A stretch of DNA of 8,543 nt from Rubrivivax sp. Lineage in GTDB: Bacteria; Pseudomonadota; Gammaproteobacteria; Burkholderiales; Burkholderiaceae_C. Location of the stretch: assembly GCA_020851615.1 (NCBI GenBank), contig JADZCL010000211.1, positions 1-8,543 of the forward strand, given 5' to 3'. Made by a program: the position numbers and the translations under genes. The notes beneath the pieces are model-generated. The model worked only from the letters and a program-made list of their open reading frames with translations, had not been told where the DNA came from and did no database searches. Positions 1-5,287 of this stretch are shown here, one piece after another (positions within the stretch are counted from its first letter, which is position 1; the number at the start of each line of letters is the position of its first letter).

Positions 1-990
1 GAGGCGCCGCGGCAGCCGAAGTTGCTTGAGCGGATGCGGAACCATCTGCGGGCGCGGCATTACAGCATTCGGACGGAGCAGGCTTATCTCGACTGGGCGC
101 GGCGCTTCATCCTGTTTCATGGGAAGCGTCATCCGCAGGAGATGGGTGCGCTCGAGGTGGAGGCCTTCCTCAGTCATCTGGCAACTGAACGGCAGGTGTC
201 GGCGTCGACGCAGAATCAGGCCAAGGCGGCGATCTTGTATCTGTACCGGCAGGTGCTGGCAATCGAATTGCCCTGGCTGGACGAGGTGGTGCAGGCCAAG
301 CGGCCGCGGCGCTTGCCGGTGGTGCTGACGCCGGGTGAGGTGCGTGCGCTCCTGCTGCACATGGAGAGCGGGACGATGGGGCTGATGGCGCAGTTGCTCT
401 ACGGCACGGGCATGCGGCTGATGGAGGCACTGCGCCTGCGGGTGAAGGATGTCGAGTTCACGCGGCGCGAGATCGTGATACGCCAGGGCAAGGGCGACAA
501 GGACCGGGTGACGGTGTTGCCGGAGAACCTGGTCGAGCGGCTGCAGGCACAACTGCGCAAGGCGCGCGCGCTGCATGAGAAGGATCTGGAGGCGGGCCTG
601 GGTCGGGTGTACCTGCCGCATGCGCTGGCCCTCAAGTATCCGAACGTCGACCGGGCCTGGGGTTGGCAGTGGGTGTTTCCCTCGCCGGTGCGTTCGATCG
701 ATCCACGGCCCGATGCCCGCACGGGCAAGCCCATGGAGCGGCGCCACCATGTCTACCCGGAGTCGGTGCAGCGGGCCGTTCGGGAGGCTGCGCGCCGGGC
801 CGAGATCGACAAGCCGGTGTCGCCGCACGTGCTGCGGCATTCGTTTGCCACGCATCTGCTGCAGGCGGGGTATGACATCCGCACCGTGCAGGAGCTGCTG
901 GGGCACGCCGACGTGAGCACGACGATGATCTACACGCACGTGCTGAACAAGGGCGGGCGCGGCATCCTGAGCCCGCTGGACGCCTTGTAG
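1..990 (+). CDS. intI: Integron integrase IntI (tyrosine recombinase), 5' end off the window
   Basis: Site-specific tyrosine recombinase that would insert and excise gene cassettes between attI and attC sites. Counting the first in-window codon as residue 1, the N-terminal SAM-like DNA-binding domain spans about 8-95 ([17 protein letters not shown]). The catalytic domain follows, with R139 in [13 protein letters not shown], lysines in GKGDKD, H276 and R279 in HVLRHSF, H302 in GHADVSTT and the nucleophile Y311. What marks it as IntI rather than XerC/D or a phage integrase is the extra IntI patch near 205-228 (LKYPN and WGWQWVFPS), matching the ALERKYP...WVF region of IntI1. A TTG at 22 and an ATG at 34 are possible starts, but the frame is open to the edge and alignment with IntI1 suggests about eight or more N-terminal residues are missing. 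The rest is intact to TAG at 988-990. By eye its codons look slightly less GC-rich than those of htpX. attI and cassettes would normally lie beyond the left edge. Confidence 0.93.
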   Translation, partial: EAPRQPKLLERMRNHLRARHYSIRTEQAYLDWARRFILFHGKRHPQEMGALEVEAFLSHLATERQVSASTQNQAKAAILYLYRQVLAIELPWLDEVVQAKRPRRLPVVLTPGEVRALLLHMESGTMGLMAQLLYGTGMRLMEALRLRVKDVEFTRREIVIRQGKGDKDRVTVLPENLVERLQAQLRKARALHEKDLEAGLGRVYLPHALALKYPNVDRAWGWQWVFPSPVRSIDPRPDARTGKPMERRHHVYPESVQRAVREAARRAEIDKPVSPHVLRHSFATHLLQAGYDIRTVQELLGHADVSTTMIYTHVLNKGGRGILSPLDAL

Positions 991-1009
991 CGGGCTGCAG
1001 CCGGCCCGC
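990..1009 (+). terminator. Weak hairpin just after intI
   Basis: GCGGGC (990-995) pairs with GCCCGC (1004-1009) around an 8-nt loop, beginning on the last base of the intI stop codon. It is GC-rich and stable, but the following bases (CCGGGTCTTG) have no real T tract. Intrinsic termination is therefore doubtful; it may simply reduce readthrough into htpX or protect the 3' end. Confidence 0.3.
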
Positions 1010-1015
1010 CCGGGT

Positions 1016-1045
1016 CTTGAAAAGCGGGTGCCAAGCCCTAACATC
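1016..1045 (+). promoter_or_regulatory. Putative heat-shock (sigma32-like) promoter of htpX
   Basis: CTTGAAA at 1016-1022 equals the -35 consensus of the heat-shock sigma factor RpoH. After 14 nt comes CCCTAACAT (1037-1045), a partial match to the CCCCAT-type -10 element. The same bases can be read as a sigma70 promoter, TTGAAA-17 nt-TAACAT. Escherichia coli htpX is a known heat-shock gene, so the match is biologically sensible. The start of transcription would fall near 1051-1054, leaving a leader of roughly 35 nt. Confidence 0.6.
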
Positions 1046-1088
1046 GCCGCTGTCCAAACTCCCACGCCCTGCACCGGGGCGCGCCCTC

Positions 1089-1964
1089 ATGAAGCGGATC
1101 CTGCTCTTCGTTGGCACCAACCTGGCCGTGATGCTCGTCCTGGGCACGGTGGCCAGCCTGCTGGGCGTCAACCGCTACCTGACTGCCAACGGGCTGCAGC
1201 TCGGGCAGTTGCTGGGGTTTGCGCTGGTGTTCGGGTTCGGCGGCGCGATCATCTCGCTGCTGATGAGCAAGCCGATCGCCAAGTGGAGCACCGGTGCGCA
1301 GGTCATCAACGATTCGGCCGACCCCACGCACCGCTGGATCGTCGGCACGGTGCAGGGCTTTGCGCAGAAGGCCGGCATCGCCATGCCCGAGGTGGCGATC
1401 TACGGCGGGGAACCCAACGCCTTTGCCACCGGTGCGTTCAAGAACTCGGCGCTGGTGGCCGTCTCGACCGGGCTGCTGCAGAGCATGAGCCGCGAGGAGG
1501 TCGAGGCCGTCATCGGGCACGAGGTTGCGCACGTGGCCAACGGCGACATGGTGACGATGACGCTGATCCAGGGCGTGATGAACACCTTCGTCGTGTTCCT
1601 CTCGCGCGTGATCGGCTACTTCGTCGACCGGGTCATCCTGCGCAACGACCGCGACGGCCCGGGCATCGGCTACGTGGTGACGACCATCGTGCTCGACATG
1701 CTGCTGGGCGTGCTGGCGGCGATCGTCGTGGCGTGGTTCTCGCGCCAGCGCGAGTTCCGCGCCGATCGGGGTGCGGCCGACCTGATGGGGCGCCCGCAAC
1801 CGATGATCAACGCACTGGCACGCCTGGGGGGCCTGGAGCCCGGCGAGTTGCCCAAGAGCGTGGCGACGATGGGCATCGGCAGCCGCGCGGGTGGGGCGAT
1901 GGCGCTCCTGAGCAGCCACCCGCCGATCCAGGACCGCATCCGCGCGCTGCAGCAGCCGCGTTGA
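1089..1964 (+). CDS. htpX: Membrane zinc metalloprotease HtpX (M48B family)
   Basis: Inner-membrane, zinc-dependent endoprotease of the heat-shock response; in E. coli it works with FtsH to degrade misfolded membrane proteins. The 291-residue product matches the usual length of about 290. Two N-terminal hydrophobic segments lie near residues 4-24 and 38-59. The zinc motif HEVAH is at 144-148 (H144, H148, catalytic E145), with the third ligand E222 in REFRAD (221-226). Further hydrophobic stretches lie near 157-178 and 193-217, and the family C-terminal motif SHPPIQDRI is at 276-284. The ATG at 1089 gives the typical MKRI start; the frame is open back to a TTG at 1017, but that would add residues unlike the family and overlap the promoter. 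The ribosome binding site is weak (GGGGC about 9-12 nt upstream). The gene is monocistronic by spacing, with a heat-shock-like promoter at 1016-1045. Confidence 0.96.
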   Translation: MKRILLFVGTNLAVMLVLGTVASLLGVNRYLTANGLQLGQLLGFALVFGFGGAIISLLMSKPIAKWSTGAQVINDSADPTHRWIVGTVQGFAQKAGIAMPEVAIYGGEPNAFATGAFKNSALVAVSTGLLQSMSREEVEAVIGHEVAHVANGDMVTMTLIQGVMNTFVVFLSRVIGYFVDRVILRNDRDGPGIGYVVTTIVLDMLLGVLAAIVVAWFSRQREFRADRGAADLMGRPQPMINALARLGGLEPGELPKSVATMGIGSRAGGAMALLSSHPPIQDRIRALQQPR

Positions 1965-1972
1965 GCGTTGCT

Positions 1973-1992
1973 GCCCGTGCCACGGCGCGGGC
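1973..1992 (+). repeat. Inverted repeat between htpX and rnpB
   Basis: A near-perfect 20-nt palindrome: GCCCGTGC pairs with GCGCGGGC around the centre, with one G-U wobble. It starts 8 nt after the htpX stop codon and has no T tract after it. It covers the stretch where the -35 element of rnpB would be (about 1983-1988). It could be a weak terminator for htpX, a regulator site, or chance in GC-rich DNA. Confidence 0.35.
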
Positions 1993-2002
1993 AGCCCTTC
2001 GG

Positions 2003-2011
2003 TGGGACAAT
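2003..2011 (+). promoter_or_regulatory. Extended -10 promoter element of rnpB
   Basis: TGGGACAAT at 2003-2011 is a TGn-extended -10 box (hexamer GACAAT, 2006-2011). It ends 9 nt before the 5' end of the RNase P RNA predicted at 2021, the expected distance. I see no good -35 box 16-18 nt upstream, which is tolerable with an extended -10. Confidence 0.55.
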
Positions 2012-2020
2012 CGCGCCCGT

Positions 2021-2362
2021 GAAGTCGGCCAGACCGCCGCTGGCACAAGGCCCGAAAGGGCGTGCTGGAGGAAGGTCCGGACTGCACAGGGCGGCGCAGG
2101 AGCTAACGACTCTCCACCGTGAGGTGAGGATCAGAGCAACAGAGACGAGTCTGTCCGGGGCTTTCGCCCCGGACAGGGTGAAACGGGCAATCTCTGCGCG
2201 CAGCAACACCAAGTAGGCACACGACGATGCGGCCCGCGGAGTGTGCGGGTAGGTGGCACCGAGCCGTGGTGGCGACACCCGGCCCAGATGAATGGCGGTC
2301 ACGGCGCGTCCTTCCCCCGAAGGCACGCCGCACAGAATCCGGCCTATCGGCCGACTTCACCT
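2021..2362 (+). ncRNA. rnpB: RNase P RNA, bacterial class A
   Basis: Catalytic RNA of ribonuclease P, which cleaves the 5' leader from precursor tRNAs together with the RnpA protein. The ends form helix P1: GAAGTCGGCC at 2021-2030 pairs with GGCCGACTTC at 2349-2358, and the 3' end runs on as ACCT as in E. coli M1 RNA. Conserved blocks appear in order: GAGGAAGGTCCGGAC near 2068, AGAGCAACAGAGA near 2133, AGGGTGAAA near 2176, the P15 region with GCGGCCCGC near 2231, GGGTAGG near 2248, AGATGAATG at 2286-2294 and ACAGAATCCGGC near 2332. Local helices are clear, including a GAAA-capped stem at 2050-2061 and an 11-bp stem at 2151-2161/2166-2176. The length of about 342 nt suits a betaproteobacterial form. 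All apparent reading frames across it are noncoding shadows. No intrinsic terminator is visible after the 3' end. Confidence 0.96.
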
Positions 2363-2375
2363 TGTTTGCACGCGC

Positions 2376-3593
2376 TTGAACCCTGAACTGGCCCATGCCT
2401 GGCGCGGCCCGCGCTGGGCGCTGCCCCTGCTGCTGGCGGGGCTGAGCATGATCGGGCCGTTTGCGATCGATACCTTCCTGCCGGCCTTCGATGGCATCGC
2501 GGCATCGCTGCACGCCACGCCGGTGCAGATGCAGCAGACGCTGTCGGTCTACCTGTTCGGCTTTGCGGCGATGAACCTCTTTCACGGGGCGCTGGCCGAC
2601 AGCTTCGGCCGCCGCCCGGTGGTGCTGACGGGCATTGCGGTGTTCACGCTCGCCTCGGCGGGTTGCGCGCTGGCTGAGTCGATCAGCGCACTGGTCTTCT
2701 GGCGCGCGGTGCAAGGCCTCTCGGCCGGGGCGGGCATGGTGGTGGCGCGCGTGATCGTGCGCGATCTGTTCCCGCCGGTGGAGGCGCAGCGGGTGCTGTC
2801 GCAGGTGACGATCTGGTTCGGCCTGGCGCCGGCGGTGGCGCCGCTGGTGGGCGGCATCCTGTTCGACACGCTTGGCTGGCATTCGATCTTCTGGCTGCTG
2901 GTGGTGCTCGGCGCGGTGCTGGGCCTCATCAACTGGCGCTTGCTGCCCGAGACGCTGCTGCCGGCGCACCGGCAGCGCTTTGCGCCGCTGCCGCTGCTGC
3001 GCGGCTATCTGCCGATGGTCGGCAGCGGTCGCTTCCTGGCCCTGGTGGTGGCCAGCGGCATCCCCTTCAACGGCATGTTCCTGTATGTGCTGAGCGCGCC
3101 GGCGTTCCTGGGCGGGCACCTGCAGCTGGCGCCCACGCAGTTCTTCTGGTTCTTCCTGTGCACGGTGAGCGGGGTGATGGGCGGCGCCTGGGCCTCGGGC
3201 CGGCTGGCCGGGCGCATCACGCCACGGCGGCAGATCCGCTGGGGCTATGTGGTGATGGTGGGCGTGGGCCTGCTCAACGTGGCGATCAACCTGTGGCTGC
3301 CACCGCATCCGGTGCTGGCCATCCTGCCGGTGGCGATCTACGCGTTTGGCTGGTCGATGATGACGCCCGTCGTCACGCTGCTGCTGCTGGACATGGTGCC
3401 CGAGCGGCGCGGCATGGTGTCTTCGGTGCAGTCCTCGCTCAGCAGCGTCAGCAACGGTGTCGTGGCCGGCGTGCTGGCGCCGCTGGTCATGCACTCGGGG
3501 CTGGCGATGGCGGTGGCCTCGCTCGTGCTCGGACTCTCGGGCCTCATCTGCTGGACCTGGGTGAAGCGGCGCCTGGCGCCACTGCCGCACTGA
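2376..3593 (+). CDS. Bcr/CflA-family multidrug:H+ antiporter (MFS, DHA1 type)
   Basis: Inner-membrane secondary transporter predicted to export drugs or small hydrophobic compounds in exchange for protons; the real substrate cannot be read from sequence. The 405-residue product has the hydrophobic pattern of 12 TM helices. From the TTG start, motifs include the Bcr-like GPFAIDTFLPAF in TM1, MFS motif A (GALADSFGRRP, 71-81) between TM2 and TM3, and a motif-C-like APAVAPLVGG in TM5. TTG at 2376 is preferred because it gives MNPELAHAWRGPRWALPLL, a natural N-terminus just before TM1. The frame also has an ATG at 2292, but that lies inside the conserved P4 region of rnpB; the ATG at 2448 would cut TM1. 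No Shine-Dalgarno sequence precedes the TTG, so the start is the least certain part. The gene begins 13 nt after rnpB with no separate promoter evident. Confidence 0.88.
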   Translation: MNPELAHAWRGPRWALPLLLAGLSMIGPFAIDTFLPAFDGIAASLHATPVQMQQTLSVYLFGFAAMNLFHGALADSFGRRPVVLTGIAVFTLASAGCALAESISALVFWRAVQGLSAGAGMVVARVIVRDLFPPVEAQRVLSQVTIWFGLAPAVAPLVGGILFDTLGWHSIFWLLVVLGAVLGLINWRLLPETLLPAHRQRFAPLPLLRGYLPMVGSGRFLALVVASGIPFNGMFLYVLSAPAFLGGHLQLAPTQFFWFFLCTVSGVMGGAWASGRLAGRITPRRQIRWGYVVMVGVGLLNVAINLWLPPHPVLAILPVAIYAFGWSMMTPVVTLLLLDMVPERRGMVSSVQSSLSSVSNGVVAGVLAPLVMHSGLAMAVASLVLGLSGLICWTWVKRRLAPLPH

Positions 3594-3656
3594 CGCGCAG
3601 CGGCAATCGGCAGGTGCGGCCTCAAGCCCGGCACGGCTGCGGCCGATAAGCGGTGC

Positions 3657-3660
3657 GGAG
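3657..3660 (+). promoter_or_regulatory. Ribosome binding site of the carbonic anhydrase gene
   Basis: GGAG ends 8 nt before the ATG at 3669, within GCGGAGACTCACCGATG. This supports the long-signal-peptide start. The 75-nt gap after the transporter gene shows only weak promoter-like bases (GATAAG at 3645-3650, no matching -35). Confidence 0.55.
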
Positions 3661-3668
3661 ACTCACCG

Positions 3669-4778
3669 ATGATCGTTTGCCACGCCCCTCGCCACCCGCT
3701 GCGCCGCCGTGCCGCGCGGCCGGTCTGCCGACTCTGGACGGCCGTGCTGCTGGCATTGCTCGCCTGGCCGACGGCCGCCCTGGCCAGTGAGGCGACGCCC
3801 AGGAAGGCGACCGCCGCCCCCGAGGCCAGGACCGGCAGCGCTGCGCCGGCGCGGGCTGCCTCCGCCTCTGCCACTGCGTCCCGCCCCGAGGCCAGCGCCA
3901 CGGGTGACCTCGACCGGCTGCGTGAGCGCCTGGCCGAGAAGCTGGGCGCCAGGCCGGTGCCTGCGGGGCAGGGCGGGGCGGACCTCGTGCGCGTGAGCGC
4001 CGCTCTGGATGCGACGGCTGCGGTGCCGGCATCGACGCCGCGGGTGCCGGCTGCGCCACGGCTCGCCGGCGCCGCGGCGCCGGTCCGCAAGAGCACGCCA
4101 CCCGGGCACTGGAGCTACGCGGGCGATGCCGGTCCGGCGACATGGGGCAGCATCGAGACGGGGTTTGCCACCTGCAGCAAGGGCCAGCGCCAGAGCCCGA
4201 TCGACATCCGTGGCGGCATTGCCGTCGAGCTCGAACCGGTGCAGTTCGACTACCGCGGCGGCGACTTCAGCGTGCTTGACAACGGGCATACCGTCCAGGC
4301 CAGCGTGGCGCCGGGCAACACGATGGCGGTTGGCGGGCGGCGCTTCGAGCTGCAGCAGCTGCACTTCCACCGCCCGGCGGAGGAGCGCATCGACGGCCGC
4401 GGCTTCGACATGAGCCTGCATCTGGTGCACAAGGATCACGAGGGGCGGCTGGCCGTCGTGGCGCTGCTGCTGGAGCGCGGCGAGACGCCGCAGCCCGTCG
4501 TGCAGCGCGTGTGGAACGACCTGCCGCTGGAGAAGCACATCGAGCAACGGGGCAGCCAGCCGCTGGACCCGGCGGCGCTGCTGCCCGTGGACCGCGGCTA
4601 TTTCACGTACATGGGTTCGCTGACCACGCCGCCCTGCAGCGAGGACGTGCTGTGGATCGTGATGCGCCAGCCGATCGTGGTGACACGGGCGCAGATCGAC
4701 GTCTTCACCCATCTCTACCCGATGAACGCCCGCCCGCTGCAGGCCGCTGCCGGGCGGCTGATCAAGCAGTCGCAATGA
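3669..4778 (+). CDS. Secreted alpha-carbonic anhydrase with long N-terminal linker
   Basis: Zinc enzyme catalysing CO2 + H2O to bicarbonate + H+, expected in the periplasm. Of 369 residues, 1-39 form a signal peptide: Arg-rich start, hydrophobic core about 22-38 and likely cleavage after ALA39. Residues 40-142 are low-complexity, rich in Ala, Pro, Thr and Ser, with a short charged helix (LDRLRERLAEKLG, 81-93). The catalytic domain runs from about 147 (GHWSY) to 366. The zinc ligands are H232 and H234 (QLHFH) and H251 (LHLVH). The proton-shuttle position is H207 (NGHTV), the gatekeeper Thr is T319 (SLTTPPCSE), and C169 and C323 can form the disulfide seen in bacterial enzymes. The residue matching Glu117 of human CA II, two before the third His, is S249. 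The N-terminal 100-residue spacer makes it longer than typical bacterial enzymes of about 225-250 residues. The gene converges with the small membrane gene after a 23-nt gap. Confidence 0.93.
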   Translation: MIVCHAPRHPLRRRAARPVCRLWTAVLLALLAWPTAALASEATPRKATAAPEARTGSAAPARAASASATASRPEASATGDLDRLRERLAEKLGARPVPAGQGGADLVRVSAALDATAAVPASTPRVPAAPRLAGAAAPVRKSTPPGHWSYAGDAGPATWGSIETGFATCSKGQRQSPIDIRGGIAVELEPVQFDYRGGDFSVLDNGHTVQASVAPGNTMAVGGRRFELQQLHFHRPAEERIDGRGFDMSLHLVHKDHEGRLAVVALLLERGETPQPVVQRVWNDLPLEKHIEQRGSQPLDPAALLPVDRGYFTYMGSLTTPPCSEDVLWIVMRQPIVVTRAQIDVFTHLYPMNARPLQAAAGRLIKQSQ

Positions 4779-4801
4779 GGCGCGGCGCGCGCGGCGCGGG
4801 G

Positions 4802-5131
4802 TCAGCGCGCCTGACTGCCTGATGCCGCCCGTCGCCGGCCCGCCAGCAGCAGCGGCCACAGCCACAGGCTGAGCAGCCAGCGCAGCACGCGGGCGGCCGA
4901 CAGGGGCCGGGTCTCGTGCTGCGCGACGCGGATGAACAGCGTCACTGCGCCGGCCACCACGTAGGCCAGCAGCGCGGCATAGATGGCCACGCGGGTGTGA
5001 TAGCTGTCGCCGAAGGCGTCACCCAGCCAGCGCCCGGCCAGCGCGGCCATCGGCACCGAGGCCAGCAGCGCCAGCGCCAGGCCCGCCAGCGCGTGCCGCA
5101 GCCGCCACAGGGGGTCGTCGTTCCAGCTCAT
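4802..5131 (-). CDS. Small three-TM membrane protein of unknown function
   Basis: I do not recognise the family. The 109-residue product has three clear hydrophobic segments, about 11-32, 48-68 and 82-97. A charged loop lies between the second and third (RVAQHETRPLSAARVLR) and the C-terminus is Arg-rich and positive (AGRRRAASGSQAR), so it is probably an inner-membrane protein with a cytoplasmic tail. The balanced hydrophobic/charged pattern, the WNDDPLWRLRHAL start and the single unbroken frame are unlike the Arg/Ala/Pro-rich shadow frames around it. The ATG at 5131 has no convincing Shine-Dalgarno sequence, but a GGACAAT box lies 9 nt upstream, suggesting a leaderless message. It overlaps nothing and converges with the carbonic anhydrase gene. 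Function cannot be assigned from context. Confidence 0.68.
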   Translation of the reverse strand: MSWNDDPLWRLRHALAGLALALLASVPMAALAGRWLGDAFGDSYHTRVAIYAALLAYVVAGAVTLFIRVAQHETRPLSAARVLRWLLSLWLWPLLLAGRRRAASGSQAR

Positions 5132-5140
5132 GTGGCGCGC

Positions 5141-5158
5141 ATTGTCCGCCCAGCGGAC
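5141..5158 (-). promoter_or_regulatory. Putative -10 element and small dyad before the membrane protein gene
   Basis: On the minus strand GGACAAT (5147 down to 5141) is followed by GCGCGCCAC and then the ATG at 5131. The same box with the same 9-nt gap precedes rnpB. Next to it GTCCGC/GCGGAC (5144-5149 and 5153-5158) forms a 6-bp inverted repeat overlapping the box. No -35 box is evident. Confidence 0.4.
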
Positions 5159-5177
5159 GCGGGCGGCCGGCGAGACA

Positions 5178-5193
5178 CCTGCGTGTGCGCAGG
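5178..5193 (-). terminator. Weak hairpin downstream of the HD-GYP gene
   Basis: CCTGCG (5178-5183) and CGCAGG (5188-5193) form a perfect 6-bp stem with a 4-nt loop, about 95 nt beyond the HD-GYP stop codon on the minus strand. It is followed by TGTCT rather than a T tract, so it is a poor terminator at best. The remainder of the gene-free stretch 5132-5287 holds no convincing gene. Confidence 0.22.
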
Positions 5194-5287
5194 CGGGGCC
5201 GCGCGGCGCGCACGAGGTCGGTGTGGGTGATGCGCAAGAGGCTGCTGCAGGGCATGGGGTGCTCCAGGTGTTCGCGCGTCGGGGGCT

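Noticed and set aside
1031..1060. Possible attC or attI core near the CCCTAAC at 1037
   Set aside because: It fails the RYYYAAC core at the first base and has no paired GTTRRRY partner; the sequence is better explained as the htpX promoter.
1028..2122. 364-codon plus-strand frame overlapping htpX
   Set aside because: It is a frame-shifted shadow of htpX that runs into rnpB; the composition is dominated by Arg, Ala, Gly and His.
2103..3590. Long minus-strand open frame opposite rnpB and the transporter
   Set aside because: It is rich in His, Arg and Gln repeats and lies antisense to a convincing transporter and the RNase P RNA; such frames arise from GC-rich third codon positions.
4779..4816. 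Possible bidirectional terminator between the convergent carbonic anhydrase and membrane protein genes
   Set aside because: There are short GC palindromes (such as GTCAG-CGCGC-CTGAC at 4801-4815), but no T tract on either strand and one lies inside the end of the small gene.
3663..4865. 400-codon minus-strand frame opposite the carbonic anhydrase gene
   Set aside because: It is antisense to an alpha-carbonic anhydrase with all catalytic residues and shows no domain or TM pattern of its own.
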